A stretch of 64,000 nt of DNA from Kribbella pittospori (GCF_004331465.1 NZ_SJKB01000019.1:1-64000); one strand, 5' to 3'; counted from the first letter of the stretch, positions 8,356-17,135 are shown. The notes: generated from the letters alone by a model not told the origin. Numbers and translations: made by a program.

Positions 8356-9753
8356 ATGATCGAAGCTCCGGTGGTGGTCATCGGCGCAGGCCCGATCGGC
8401 CTGGCCGCGGCGGCGCACCTGGCCGAGCGCGGGATCGACTTCACGGTGTTGGAGGCCGGCCAAAGTGTCGCGGCGGCGATCGGCGAGTGGCGGCACGTGA
8501 AGTTGTTCAGCCCGTGGCGCTACGACATCGACTCGGCCGCGCGTCGGCTGCTCGAACAGGCCGGCGGCTGGACCGAACCCGAGCTGGGCGTGCTGCCGAC
8601 CGGTGGTGACCTGATCGACGACTACCTCGAGCCGCTCACCAAGACCCCGGAGCTGTCGGGGCGGGTCCGGTACGGCGCCGAGGTCGTCGCGGTGACCCGG
8701 GTCGGGTTCGACCGGATCCGCACCGCAGGCCGCGAGGACGCGCCGTTCCTGGTTCGGTTGGCCGATGGCGCGGAGCTGCTGGCCTCGGCGGTGGTCGACG
8801 CCGCCGGCACGTGGCGCCGTCCGAACATCCTGGGCGGTTCGGGGATCCCTGCCCGGGGTGAGGCCGCGGCGTCCGGCCACATCGCGTCGGCGCTGCCCGA
8901 CGTACTCGGCCGTGACCGTGAGCGGTTCGCCGGCCGCCGTACTGCGGTAGTCGGTGCCGGGCACTCGGCGTCGACAACGCTGCTCGAACTGGGCGAGCTG
9001 GCCGAACAGGTCCCGGGCACAGAGGTGCTGTGGGTCGTTCGGGGCACCGACCAGGCGCGCACCTACGGCGGCGGCGCGGCCGACGAACTGCCCGCCCGCG
9101 GCGCGCTCGGCACGCGGTTGAAGAAGCTGGTGCAGTCCGGCCGGGTCGAGCTCGTCAGCGGCTTCCGCACCGAGGAACTCGCGCTGACCTCGGACGGCCG
9201 GGTCGAGCTGATCGCCGGGGACCGGCGCGTGGTGGCCGACACGGTGGTGAACTCGACCGGATTCCGCCCCGACCACGACATGGTCGGCGAGCTGCGCCTC
9301 GACCTGGACCCGATCCTCGGATCGACGCGCGCACTCGCTCCGCTGATCGACCCGAACAAGCACTCCTGCGGAACCGTGCCACCGCACGGCGTCGACGAAC
9401 TCGCCCACCCCGAACCCGGCTACTACGCCGTCGGCGCGAAGTCCTATGGCCGGGCGCCGACGTTCCTGCTCGCAACCGGCTATGAGCAGGCCCGCTCCGT
9501 CGTCGCCGCCCTGGCCGGGGACTGGGAGGCAGCGCGCGACGTCCAGCTCGACCTGCCCGAGACAGGCGTGTGCTCGTCCAACCTCGCCTACGGTGACAGC
9601 GACTCGGAGGCGGCCGGCGGCTGCTGCGGCCCGGCACCACAAGCCGTCGAGATCACCGCACCCACCAGCCGCGGACTCGCCACCGGTATCAGCGGCGGCC
9701 TACTCACCCTGATCGAGGACGCCCCCACCAAGCAGTCCGGCTGCTGCAACTGA
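8356..9753 (+). CDS. ArsO-like FAD/NADPH-dependent monooxygenase
   Basis: About 465 residues. An N-terminal FAD-binding motif (V-V-V-I-G-A-G-P-I-G-L-A-A) and a second dinucleotide motif near residue 200 (A-V-V-G-A-G-H-S-A) mark a flavin-containing monooxygenase-like protein. Proteins of this type sit in many ars operons under the name ArsO; their reaction is not settled. The C-terminus carries two vicinal Cys pairs (G-G-C-C-G-P and, at the very end, S-G-C-C-N), suitable for binding trivalent arsenic or for redox. The ATG at 8341 in the same frame is an alternative start; neither has a strong ribosome site. It is divergent from arsR. Confidence 0.88.
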   Translation: MIEAPVVVIGAGPIGLAAAAHLAERGIDFTVLEAGQSVAAAIGEWRHVKLFSPWRYDIDSAARRLLEQAGGWTEPELGVLPTGGDLIDDYLEPLTKTPELSGRVRYGAEVVAVTRVGFDRIRTAGREDAPFLVRLADGAELLASAVVDAAGTWRRPNILGGSGIPARGEAAASGHIASALPDVLGRDRERFAGRRTAVVGAGHSASTTLLELGELAEQVPGTEVLWVVRGTDQARTYGGGAADELPARGALGTRLKKLVQSGRVELVSGFRTEELALTSDGRVELIAGDRRVVADTVVNSTGFRPDHDMVGELRLDLDPILGSTRALAPLIDPNKHSCGTVPPHGVDELAHPEPGYYAVGAKSYGRAPTFLLATGYEQARSVVAALAGDWEAARDVQLDLPETGVCSSNLAYGDSDSEAAGGCCGPAPQAVEITAPTSRGLATGISGGLLTLIEDAPTKQSGCCN

Positions 9754-10034
9754 TGACAGCCACCACCTCCGCGACCGGGACCAACCTGCCCGGTCGCGAA
9801 GGTATCCGGCGAGAAGTCATCGCCGCCCGTAGAGACTTGAGGAAGTTCAGTGAAGGTAGCCGTCCCAGGTGGCAGGTGCCCCAGCGCTGGCTGCCCAGGT
9901 CGCCGTCGCCGATCTCGAGCAGGTCGCCACGTGCACGGCCGAACCAGCACGCGCGGCCCGGCAACGCGGCCCCGCAACGCGGCCCGGCAACGCGGCACGA
10001 TAGGGCCAATAGGTTGGGTCGGAGGAGGAGTTCG
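9754..10034. repeat. Intergenic region with 13-bp tandem repeat
   Basis: Between the ArsO-like gene and the monooxygenase there is no convincing gene. At 9953-9991 a 13-bp unit, GCGGCCCGGCAAC, is repeated three times in tandem (the middle copy has one substitution) followed by a partial fourth copy. Confidence 0.7.
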
Positions 10035-10862
10035 ATGCGGTTCGGGTTGGACGTTCCGGTTAATGGAGCTTTTGCGGATCCGCGGTTGTTGGGACGGCTG
10101 GCGGGAGAGGCAGAGCGGGCCGGGTGGGACGGGTTTTTCGTCCAGGACATCCTGAGCTCGGTGGACCCGGTCGCGGATCCATGGGTCGCGCTGACCGCGG
10201 CTGCGCTCGCGACCGAGCATTTGGCGATCGGATCCCTGCTCACACCGCTGCCGCGACGGCGGCCGTGGGAGGTTGCCAGGCAGGCAGCGACGCTCGATCG
10301 GTTGAGCGGCGGTCGGCTGATTTTCGCGGCTGGGCTCGGAAACGCGGAGCAGGACTTCACGCCGTTCGGCGATCCGTGGGATCCGGTGGTTCGTGCGGAG
10401 CTGCTCGACGAAGGACTCGACATCATCCGTGGGATGTGGTCGGGGGAACCGTTCAGCTACAGCGGCAACCACTTCGAACTGAACGAGGCGCTGTTGCGGC
10501 CGAGCCCAGTGCAGGCGCCGCGGATACCGGTCTGGCTAGCCACGGGCTGGCCTCGGCGCAGGCCATTGCGCCGGGCTGCACGCTGGGAGGGCGTCTATCT
10601 GATGACAGTACGGCAAGACACCGGGCAACTGCTCTCACCGGACGACATCACGCAGATCGCCAATTTCCTCAGGGAGCAACGCGGCGACGGTACGACCGGC
10701 GACATCGCCTTCAACCCTGAGCAGGCCGCAGACGCCGCACGAACCCGAGACCATGTCCAGGCCTTCTCGGAAGCCGGCGCAACCTGGTGGATCGACATGG
10801 GCCCCGACGGCGGACCCGACGCCTACCTCACCCACATCCGCAACGGTCCACCACAGCCCTGA
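10035..10862 (+). CDS. Luciferase-like (F420-type) monooxygenase
   Basis: 275 residues of the bacterial luciferase-like TIM-barrel family: G-W-D-G-F-F-V-Q-D near residue 30, the L-S-G-G-R-L-I-F-A-A-G-L-G block near 95 and a W-S-G-E-P-F-S-Y-S-G block near 140. Actinobacterial members often use reduced F420 rather than FMNH2, an inference here. The ATG at 10035 has GGAGGAGGAG immediately upstream; the open frame extends to 9753 without family similarity. No co-transcribed gene is apparent, so the substrate is unknown. Confidence 0.9.
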   Translation: MRFGLDVPVNGAFADPRLLGRLAGEAERAGWDGFFVQDILSSVDPVADPWVALTAAALATEHLAIGSLLTPLPRRRPWEVARQAATLDRLSGGRLIFAAGLGNAEQDFTPFGDPWDPVVRAELLDEGLDIIRGMWSGEPFSYSGNHFELNEALLRPSPVQAPRIPVWLATGWPRRRPLRRAARWEGVYLMTVRQDTGQLLSPDDITQIANFLREQRGDGTTGDIAFNPEQAADAARTRDHVQAFSEAGATWWIDMGPDGGPDAYLTHIRNGPPQP

Positions 10863-11285
10863 GCAAAACTGACGCCCCGCAAGTCTCGGTGGCGATGTCG
10901 TACAGCACTTCCATGTGATGCCGACGATGCGGTTCGCCCCGTCGCACTTGCTGTAACGCCAGACGCCGGCCGCGCCACCAGCAGACGCCCAGATCTCAGC
11001 TCACGTCGCCGGACGGCACCCGATTCGGCGGCGCCAGCGCGATCCCCTCCGCCTTGTCCTTCGAGCGAATCGCGTCCTCGCAGCGGCCAAGTTTCACGAT
11101 CATCACGCCCACGGGGGTGCTCCCGGCTGCCAGTCAGGTAGCTGTTCGACTTGTTCCTGGGTCGACTCCCGGCCGCTGTTACGGCCGGTTGCCGTGTCCG
11201 GCATCGGTTGCTCCTGCGTCGATGGTCGTTACCTCCACCCCTGGAACTCAGTGGAAGCCTGGATCTGCAGGACGGTTGGGTGCCG
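10863..11285. other. No intact gene
   Basis: No frame in this stretch has recognisable coding character. It leads into the short sigma-factor remnant that precedes the Dps gene. Confidence 0.5.
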
Positions 11286-11360
11286 GTCGGTGAGGCCCGC
11301 CGCAGCCTCCGGACCGCTCTGGTCGAAGCCGGCTACCTGCCAGACCAGCAGCTCGATTGA
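11286..11360 (+). pseudogene. C-terminal remnant of a sigma-70 factor gene (copy 1)
   Basis: The last 24 codons before the TGA at 11358-11360 read V-G-E-A-R-R-S-L-R-T-A-L-V-E-A-G-Y-L-P-D, ending Q-Q-L-D. This matches the end of the remnant at 17136-17329 (D-A-R-R-R-L-R-L-A-L-I-E-A-G-Y-L-P-E) and the usual C-terminus of a class of actinobacterial sigma factors. Nothing upstream in any frame extends the match, so only the tail survives. Confidence 0.6.
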
Positions 11361-11435
11361 GCGACGTACGCCGCCTGAGGAGGAATGTCCGGCTCGTGAG
11401 GAAAGGTCCGGTGGCGGTCGTGACACTGGGGAGGT

Positions 11436-11939
11436 ATGGCTATGGAATCTGTTGCGAACTCGGTGCAGTTGCCGCCGTTGGACAATCCGAACGAGCGGTC
11501 GGCGGTCGGTGCGGAGCTGCAGGTCGTGCTGCAGGATCTGATCGATCTGTCGCTGATCGGCAAGCAGCTGCACTGGAGTGTGGTTGGGGCAGCTGCGCAT
11601 AGTGTGCACCTGTTCCTCGACGAGTTGGTGGGGGAGTGGCGCGAGCTCGCGGACGTTGTCGCTGAGCGAGCGGTGACGTTGGGATTCGTCCCCGATGGGC
11701 AGAGTTCGGCAGTGGCGGCCGGATCGCGTGTCGAAGCTGTCGAGGTGCAGTCGTTGGCTGATCACGCGGTGGTCTGGGAGCTCGGTCGGCGGGTCGCGGC
11801 GGTGGCGGAACGGATCCGTGAGCGGCTGGGCTCGATCGGTGCGGCGGATCTGGTGACGCAGGACGTGCTGATCAAGGTGGTCGGGATGTTGGAGAAGCAC
11901 CAGTGGCTGCTGCGTGTGCAGCTGGGGCAGAAGGCCTGA
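11436..11939 (+). CDS. Dps-family ferritin-like protein
   Basis: 167 residues with the Dps four-helix bundle. All five inter-subunit ferroxidase ligands are present with standard spacing: H46 (L-H-W), H58, D62, D73 and E77. Dps dodecamers oxidise Fe(II) with peroxide, store iron and often bind DNA; the N-terminal tail here is short and not strongly basic, so DNA binding is uncertain. GGGGAGG lies just before the ATG. The stop overlaps the next ATG by one base (TGATG), putting Dps at the head of a redox operon with the molybdopterin protein and a flavin reductase. Confidence 0.9.
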   Translation: MAMESVANSVQLPPLDNPNERSAVGAELQVVLQDLIDLSLIGKQLHWSVVGAAAHSVHLFLDELVGEWRELADVVAERAVTLGFVPDGQSSAVAAGSRVEAVEVQSLADHAVVWELGRRVAAVAERIRERLGSIGAADLVTQDVLIKVVGMLEKHQWLLRVQLGQKA

Positions 11940-12535
11940 TGGCCGTCACCAGGGGATTCCTCGGTCGGCGGCCTGCCGACTCCGCACGCGTACCTCCCGG
12001 GCAGTACCTGACACGGGACTTCCCGGTGCTGTCGGCCGGGCCGACCCCGTACACGCGACTGGACACGTGGGACTTCACGGTCCGTGGACTCGTGAACCGG
12101 CCGGTCTCGTGGTTGTGGCAGGAGTTCCAGGAACTGCCCCACGAGAAGTTCACCGTCGACATCCACTGTGTGACGAAGTGGACGAAGCTGGACACGACCT
12201 GGTCGGGTGTCTCGCTCGACACCTTGCTCGATGCTGCCCCCACGCAGGCGTCGCATGCGGTGGCGTTCTGCGACGGCGGCTACACGACGAACGTCCCGCT
12301 GGCGGATCTGCGGGGTGGAAAGGCCTGGGTCGTCGACGAGTACGACGGCCGGCCGCTCGACCCGGAACACGGTGGGCCGGCACGACTTCTCGTACCGCAC
12401 CTGTACTTCTGGAAGAGCGCGAAGTGGATCCGTGGCCTGGAGCTCCGTGCAGCGGATCAGCCCGGGTTCTGGGAGATGTTCGGCTATCACAACTATGGAG
12501 ACCCGTGGAAAGAGCAGCGCTACCAGGGCGACTGA
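11939..12535 (+). CDS. Sulfite-oxidase-like molybdopterin protein (copy 1)
   Basis: 198 residues of the oxidoreductase molybdopterin-binding domain. The molybdenum-ligating cysteine is C77 in V-D-I-H-C-V-T; further family motifs are G-G-Y-T-T-N-V-P-L, R-L-L-V-P-H-L-Y-F-W-K-S-A-K-W and the C-terminal G-Y-H-N-Y-G-D-P-W. There is no Tat or Sec signal and no heme or dimerisation domain, so it is a small cytoplasmic member of unknown substrate. It overlaps the Dps stop and is followed by a flavin reductase likely to supply or take electrons. A paralogue is at 17366. Confidence 0.92.
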   Translation: MAVTRGFLGRRPADSARVPPGQYLTRDFPVLSAGPTPYTRLDTWDFTVRGLVNRPVSWLWQEFQELPHEKFTVDIHCVTKWTKLDTTWSGVSLDTLLDAAPTQASHAVAFCDGGYTTNVPLADLRGGKAWVVDEYDGRPLDPEHGGPARLLVPHLYFWKSAKWIRGLELRAADQPGFWEMFGYHNYGDPWKEQRYQGD

Positions 12536-12552
12536 CATGGCAGACCGCGACG

Positions 12553-13257
12553 GTGGTCTCGATGACCGTCGAGACTCCGCGGGTGACCACCATCGCGCTT
12601 GCCATGCAGGATCGGCCCGGGCACCGCGCGGGTCAGCACGTCGACGTACGGCTGACGGCACCCGACGGGTACCAGACGGAGCGGAGCTATTCGATCGCGT
12701 CGGCACCTGAGGACGCGTACGTGTCGCTCACCGTCGAGCGACTCGACGACGGTGAGGTGTCGCCCTATCTGGTGGACGAGTTGCGACCAGGTGACGAGCT
12801 CGAGTTGCGGGGCCCGGTCGGCGGATACTTCGTCTGGGACAACGAGTTCGGTGGTGATCCGTTGTTCCTGGTCGCGGGCGGATCCGGACTGGCTCCCTTC
12901 CGGTCGATGCTCCGGCATCACCGCGCGAGCGGCAGCGGGGCGCCTGTTCGCGTGCTGTGTTCGGCGCGGTCGCTGGAGTTGTTGATCTACCGTGAGGAAC
13001 TCTTCAAGCTGGCGGCCGACGACTTGGTCGATGTCTCGGTCACGCTGACTCGTGAGGTCCCGGACGATTGGCGTGGCTATCGCGGACGCATCGACCTGGC
13101 ACTCCTGGCCACCACCGGATGGTCGCGCAAGGAGGAGCCGCGCACCTACATCTGCGGACCGACGGCATTTGTCGAGACCGCGGCCGCAGGCATGGTTGCT
13201 TTGGGGCATGACCCGGGCCGGATCCGGACCGAACGCTTCGGCGGGACAGGAGTGTGA
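12553..13257 (+). CDS. Ferredoxin-NADP reductase-like flavoprotein
   Basis: About 234 residues: FAD-binding barrel with R-S-Y-S-I-A-S and G-P-V-G-G-Y-F, then a nicotinamide-binding domain with G-G-S-G-L-A-P-F-R-S and C-G-P-T-A-F-V-E. There is no iron-sulphur domain. The start is uncertain: family members begin with T-W-Q just upstream, which here would need CTG at 12532 overlapping the previous stop (CTGA); GTG at 12553 and ATG at 12562 are conventional alternatives. It is probably the redox partner of the preceding molybdopterin protein; its stop overlaps the next start (GTGA). Confidence 0.88.
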   Translation: MVSMTVETPRVTTIALAMQDRPGHRAGQHVDVRLTAPDGYQTERSYSIASAPEDAYVSLTVERLDDGEVSPYLVDELRPGDELELRGPVGGYFVWDNEFGGDPLFLVAGGSGLAPFRSMLRHHRASGSGAPVRVLCSARSLELLIYREELFKLAADDLVDVSVTLTREVPDDWRGYRGRIDLALLATTGWSRKEEPRTYICGPTAFVETAAAGMVALGHDPGRIRTERFGGTGV

Positions 13258-13520
13258 CGACGATGCAACCTCTCGATGGCAACGCGATGGCGGGCGTCAT
13301 GCATGACCTCTTCGGGCGAGACATGACGACCATGGGATACAGGTGCACCGGTTGTGGGAAGACCGGTGTGGTGGCCGAGATGGCGGTGTACGCGTCCGGG
13401 CCTGGCACGGTCGCTCGGTGCAGGGACTGCGACACGATCCTGCTGATGCTCAGTGAACGGCGTGGCATGTACTGCATCGATGCGCCGGGACTGACAGAGC
13501 TGATACTCCCGCCCGTCTAG
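13254..13520 (+). CDS. DUF6510 family zinc-ribbon protein
   Basis: 88 residues with two Cys pairs, C-x2-C (C-T-G-C-G-K) and C-x2-C (C-R-D-C-D), the pattern of a small zinc ribbon. It starts at GTG overlapping the reductase stop (GTGA) and closes the Dps / molybdopterin / reductase operon. In related genomes DUF6510 accompanies the same two oxidoreductase genes, which suggests an accessory role for that complex; the exact role is not known. Confidence 0.85.
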   Translation: MTTMQPLDGNAMAGVMHDLFGRDMTTMGYRCTGCGKTGVVAEMAVYASGPGTVARCRDCDTILLMLSERRGMYCIDAPGLTELILPPV

Positions 13521-13569
13521 TCCTGATTAACGACAACCTGCTGTTCACCCTCGACGTGGAAGGTGCCAG

Positions 13570-13950
13570 ATGACGATCCAGACCCCGCCCGACCCGACCG
13601 CAGACGAGATGGCCATGCACCTGCCGCAGGCCATCAACAGGTTCCTGCGTGAAGCAGATCCGCAGCACAAGGCGAACGCGCACGACCTGCTCGCGGCCTT
13701 CGCGCCCGACGCCGTTGTGATCGACAACGAGAAGACCTACACCGGTCACGACGAGATCCACCACTGGCGTGAAGCGGAGTCCACCAAGTACACCTACACG
13801 GCCATGGCGACCCACGTCGAGAAGTTCGATGACGGCCACTACGTGGTCACCAACCGCCTCGAGGGCGACTTTCCCGGCGGTGTCGTCGATGTCATCTACC
13901 GCATCAAGCTCGCCGATGGCCTCATCACCAGGCTCGAGATCGCTCCCTGA
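13570..13950 (+). CDS. SnoaL/NTF2-like protein
   Basis: 126 residues with the cone-shaped alpha+beta barrel pattern of SnoaL-like proteins: long N-terminal helix, F-A-P-D-A-V-V-I-D and Y-T-G-H-D-E-I motifs, then alternating strands ending in I-T-R-L-E-I-A-P. Members may be isomerases, hydrolases or simple binding proteins. It lies about 46 bases before the SDR gene and is probably co-transcribed with it. Confidence 0.85.
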   Translation: MTIQTPPDPTADEMAMHLPQAINRFLREADPQHKANAHDLLAAFAPDAVVIDNEKTYTGHDEIHHWREAESTKYTYTAMATHVEKFDDGHYVVTNRLEGDFPGGVVDVIYRIKLADGLITRLEIAP

Positions 13951-13996
13951 CTCCTCGGCATCTAACATTCGCGATCCGACGGAAGGGCCAACAGTC

Positions 13997-14767
13997 ATGA
14001 GTGAGAGCTTCGAAGGCCGCAAGATCGTGGTCGTCGGCGGTAGCAGCGGTATCGGTCTCAAGACCGCGGAGAATGTGATGGCAGCGGGCGGCTCCGCAGT
14101 GATCGTCGGTCGCCCCGGGCAGAAACTCGACGACGCCGTCGCAGGTCTGTCCAGGTCGGGCTCCGCAGGGGCGATCCCAGCCGACCTGACCGACTGGGAC
14201 CAAGTGCTCGACGCCCAGAAACAACTGGCGGAGAACCACGCCGATGCCACGCTCCTCGTCAACTCAGCGGGCCTGGTCCGGCTCAAGACGTTTCTCGACC
14301 ACGACGTCGCGGACTACGACTCGTACCACGACCTCAACCGGGCGACGTACTTCCTCACCCAGACCGTCGTCCGAGGCATGGTCGCCGGCGGCCGGGGCGG
14401 CGCGATCGTGAACGTCGGCGCGATGTGGGCACACCAGGCCCTCGCCGCGACGCCGTCATCGGCCTTCTCGATGGCCAAAGCGGGCCTCCACGCACTCACG
14501 CACAACTTGGCCATCGAACTCGCCGGCAACGGCATCCGGGTGAACGCAGTGGCCCCCGCCGTCACTGACACGCCCCACTTCGACTGGATTCCCGCGGACC
14601 AGCGCGCAGCCACGCTGCAGCAGATGGCCGGTCTACACCCGCTCGGCCGCGTCGGTGCTCCACAGGACGTGGCTGCCGCGATCATGTTCCTCCTGTCTCC
14701 GGCCTCGGACTGGACCACGGGTGCAATCCTCAACGTCGACGGCGGTGTCATGGCCGGCCGCAACTGA
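13997..14767 (+). CDS. Short-chain dehydrogenase-like protein with Tyr-to-Phe change
   Basis: 256 residues of the classical SDR fold. The cofactor loop is G-G-S-S-G-I-G (14-20) and N-S-A-G (89-92) replaces N-N-A-G. The catalytic Y-x3-K reads F157-S-M-A-K161 (codon ttc), so the catalytic Tyr is replaced by Phe, and no Ser is seen in the V-N-V-G-A-M-W-A-H segment where the active-site Ser normally lies. The C-terminus (W-T-T-G-A-I-L-N-V-D-G-G) is complete. It may be catalytically weak or act as a binding protein. Downstream is a strong hairpin. Confidence 0.88.
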   Translation: MSESFEGRKIVVVGGSSGIGLKTAENVMAAGGSAVIVGRPGQKLDDAVAGLSRSGSAGAIPADLTDWDQVLDAQKQLAENHADATLLVNSAGLVRLKTFLDHDVADYDSYHDLNRATYFLTQTVVRGMVAGGRGGAIVNVGAMWAHQALAATPSSAFSMAKAGLHALTHNLAIELAGNGIRVNAVAPAVTDTPHFDWIPADQRAATLQQMAGLHPLGRVGAPQDVAAAIMFLLSPASDWTTGAILNVDGGVMAGRN

Positions 14768-14784
14768 TCCCGACACGAACCGAC

Positions 14785-14811
14785 GGGACCCGCGCTGTAC
14801 GCGCGGGTCCC
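14785..14811 (+). terminator. Hairpin after SDR gene
   Basis: A perfect 11-bp stem, GGGACCCGCGC and GCGCGGGTCCC, with a 5-base loop (tgtac), 18 bases after the SDR stop. There is no T-run, which is common for actinobacterial terminators. Confidence 0.75.
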
Positions 14812-15102
14812 GTCCGGAACTCTGACTCGAGAACTTTCCGGATGCGGCTCAGGCGCGAAATGGTGTTCGGTCATGGCCGAGGCGGTCGGTCCAGGTCGAA
14901 GGCCACGTCAGCCCTCAACGCCCACCCCGAACATGCCGACGTTCTCGACCCGGCACACCCCGGTGCACACATATCCAGGCACCGGAACGCGCACTGAACG
15001 TCCGGTATGGCGCCTGCACGCCCGCCGCACGATCTCGAGCCCACGGCTGCGGACCTGGCGGCTGAAACTGATCCGCCAGGCGCGCCGGCCGTCGGGCGGT
15101 CC
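14812..15102. other. No gene recognised
   Basis: The space between the SDR hairpin and the convergent MDR gene shows no coding frame with motifs. Confidence 0.5.
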
Positions 15103-16020
15103 TTATGAGCGAACTCGGATGATGGTCTTTCCCTTGGTGCGTTCGGTGGAGTTGAAGGTGGCTACGGCATCGTCGAGGGCTGCCACGGTGCCGATGTTCG
15201 TGCGTAGCCGTCCGTCGCGGACGCGTTGGACGATCTCCACGAGCTGGGCACGGTCGGCTTCGACGACGAAGTCGATCGCCAGGCCGTCCGCGGGGCGTGA
15301 CTCGGGTGGTCCGACGACGGTGACCAGGGTTCCGCCGGGGCGAACGAGTGCTGCGGAGCGCTTCTGGACGTCGCCGCCGATGACGTCGAACACCAGGTCG
15401 ACCCCGCCGACATCCTCCAGTGACTCACTGTCCAGGTCGACGAAGGCGTGGGCGCCGTAGTCGAGCGCCTTCTCGCGGTCGGCAGCGCGTCCGGTGCCGA
15501 TCACGTACGCGCCGAACTCACGCGCGAGCTGCGTCACCATCGTCCCGACCGCGCCGGCCGCGCCGTGGGCGAGCACGGTCTGACCGGCTTCGAGGCGGCC
15601 GTGCTGGAACAGTCCCTGCCACGCGGTCAGTCCGGAGATCGGCAGGCTCGCGCCGACCGAGAAGTCGACGTCGCCGGGGAGCGGCGCGAGGTTGCGTGCC
15701 TCGATCGCCACGTACTCCGCGAGCGTGCCGTCGCGGTGCCAGTCCGCGAGGCCGAACACCCGCTGACCGACGGACAGTCCGGTCGTGCCGTAGCCGAGCG
15801 CGGCGACGACGCCGGCCAGCTCGTGCCCGGGGATCGACGGTGTCCGGTCGCGGTCGGCGCGATCGATCCACGTCGACGGCCAGGTCAGCTCGGTCGGAAC
15901 GTAGCCCGAGGCGTGGATCTCGACGACCACATCGTTGATCGCCGGCGACGGCTGGGGACGCTCGGCCAGCGTCATACCACCCGTCCCCGCATTCTCGTCC
16001 GCCACCACAATTGCCCTCAT
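15103..16020 (-). CDS. MDR/quinone-oxidoreductase-like alcohol dehydrogenase
   Basis: 305 residues of the medium-chain dehydrogenase superfamily. The N-terminal GroES-like domain has I-P-G-H-E-L-A-G-V-V; the NADP-binding motif A-H-G-A-A-G-A-V-G-T near residue 150 is of the zinc-independent quinone-reductase kind. Catalytic zinc ligands are not evident, so an NADPH:quinone or enone reductase role is more likely than alcohol dehydrogenase. The ATG at 16020 begins the conserved M-R-A-I-V-V strand. Single gene, no visible partner. Confidence 0.9.
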   Translation of the reverse strand: MRAIVVADENAGTGGMTLAERPQPSPAINDVVVEIHASGYVPTELTWPSTWIDRADRDRTPSIPGHELAGVVAALGYGTTGLSVGQRVFGLADWHRDGTLAEYVAIEARNLAPLPGDVDFSVGASLPISGLTAWQGLFQHGRLEAGQTVLAHGAAGAVGTMVTQLAREFGAYVIGTGRAADREKALDYGAHAFVDLDSESLEDVGGVDLVFDVIGGDVQKRSAALVRPGGTLVTVVGPPESRPADGLAIDFVVEADRAQLVEIVQRVRDGRLRTNIGTVAALDDAVATFNSTERTKGKTIIRVRS

Positions 16021-16509
16021 CCGGCACCTCCCCGTATCCAGCTCTCGCTTGCACCGCATTTGCGGTTCACACGCGTTGGCGGCACCACACCCTCGACGTC
16101 TTACCACACAGGTCGAGTTCGATGCGGGGCGTGCGACTCCCGAGTCGCACGACCACTAACGGTCATCAGAACGGGCTGCTGACCCGCGTGATGTCGGGTG
16201 CGATGAGGCGATGGAGGCGCTGTCCACCGGTGCCGGCAGCCACGTCGTCCTCGGGCATCGGTGCGTTGTCCGCGACGGTCTGGGCCTATCACAGGTGGCC
16301 CGGGCGTTCGAGGCGTGGTTCCTGATGTCTGCACGTACTTCTGCGAGCGCGTCCATGCGGATCTCGATTCGTGGGGAGTAAGAGTGGCGCAGGGCGGCGA
16401 CACCGTCTAGCTGGGACGAGGTCGGCGTACTCGGCGCGCCTTCGTATCAGATCGGCCGACCTTTCCGAGTTCGTACGGCGCGGTATCCGAGGGAGCCAGG
16501 AGGTCAGTG
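16021..16509. other. No intact gene
   Basis: A stretch of about 490 bases upstream of the F420-reductase-like gene and of the divergent MDR gene. No frame could be recognised; the stretch may hold both promoters. Confidence 0.45.
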
Positions 16510-17115
16510 ATGGCGGCGACGATCGGCATCGTGGGCTCCGGTGCGGTGGGACGGGCGCTCGCCGCTCATGTCGTCGCGTCGGGGCGGAACGTCGTACTGT
16601 GCAACAGCCGCAGTCCGGCGACACTGGAATCCGCGGTGGACGACCTCGGCCCCAGGGCGAGTGCCCTCGAGACGAGTGCTGTTGCGGCCGCGGACCTCGT
16701 CGTCCTCGCGATCCCGTGGCACGTGGTCGTCCCGTTGCTCGAGCAGCTGCCGCCGTGGCACGGCCGGACCCTCATCGACGCCACGGCGCCCGCGAGCCAC
16801 CTTCGTCTGCCGCAACCGCACGACCTCGGCGGGCTTACCTCGAGCGAGCTCGTCCAGGCATCCGCCGCCGGCGCCAGGGTGGTCAAGGCGTTCTGCACGT
16901 TGCCGGCTTCGGTCCTCGCACTGCCGCCCGCGAACGCAGCCGGGCGGCGGGTCATGTTCCTGTCCGGCGACGACGCGGAGGCCCGCGCGGTGGTCAGCGT
17001 ACTCATCGACGACATCGGCTACGCGCCCGTGGACCTTGGGAGCTTGGCTGCTGGCAGTGCGCTTCAGCAGCCCGGGGGTCCGTTGGCCGGCTTGGATCTG
17101 CGGCGTGCGGACTGA
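16510..17115 (+). CDS. NADPH-dependent F420 reductase-like protein
   Basis: 201 residues with an N-terminal Rossmann motif I-G-I-V-G-S-G-A-V-G-R-A-L and the N-S-R motif for the NADP phosphate near residue 35, as in NADPH:F420 oxidoreductases and related reductases. V-V-K-A-F-C-T near residue 125 matches the family's V-K-A-F-N-T. AGGAGG lies seven bases before the ATG at 16510. It could make reduced F420 for the luciferase-like enzyme at 10035, but this is only an inference from gene content. Confidence 0.82.
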   Translation: MAATIGIVGSGAVGRALAAHVVASGRNVVLCNSRSPATLESAVDDLGPRASALETSAVAAADLVVLAIPWHVVVPLLEQLPPWHGRTLIDATAPASHLRLPQPHDLGGLTSSELVQASAAGARVVKAFCTLPASVLALPPANAAGRRVMFLSGDDAEARAVVSVLIDDIGYAPVDLGSLAAGSALQQPGGPLAGLDLRRAD

Positions 17116-17135
17116 CGGCTCAAACAGGACGATGG

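Noticed and set aside
8269..9642. 457-codon open frame on the minus strand opposite the ArsO-like gene
   Set aside because: It is a shadow of the plus-strand gene: Arg/Asp/Val-rich low-information sequence without motifs, while the plus frame has clear FAD and NADP motifs.
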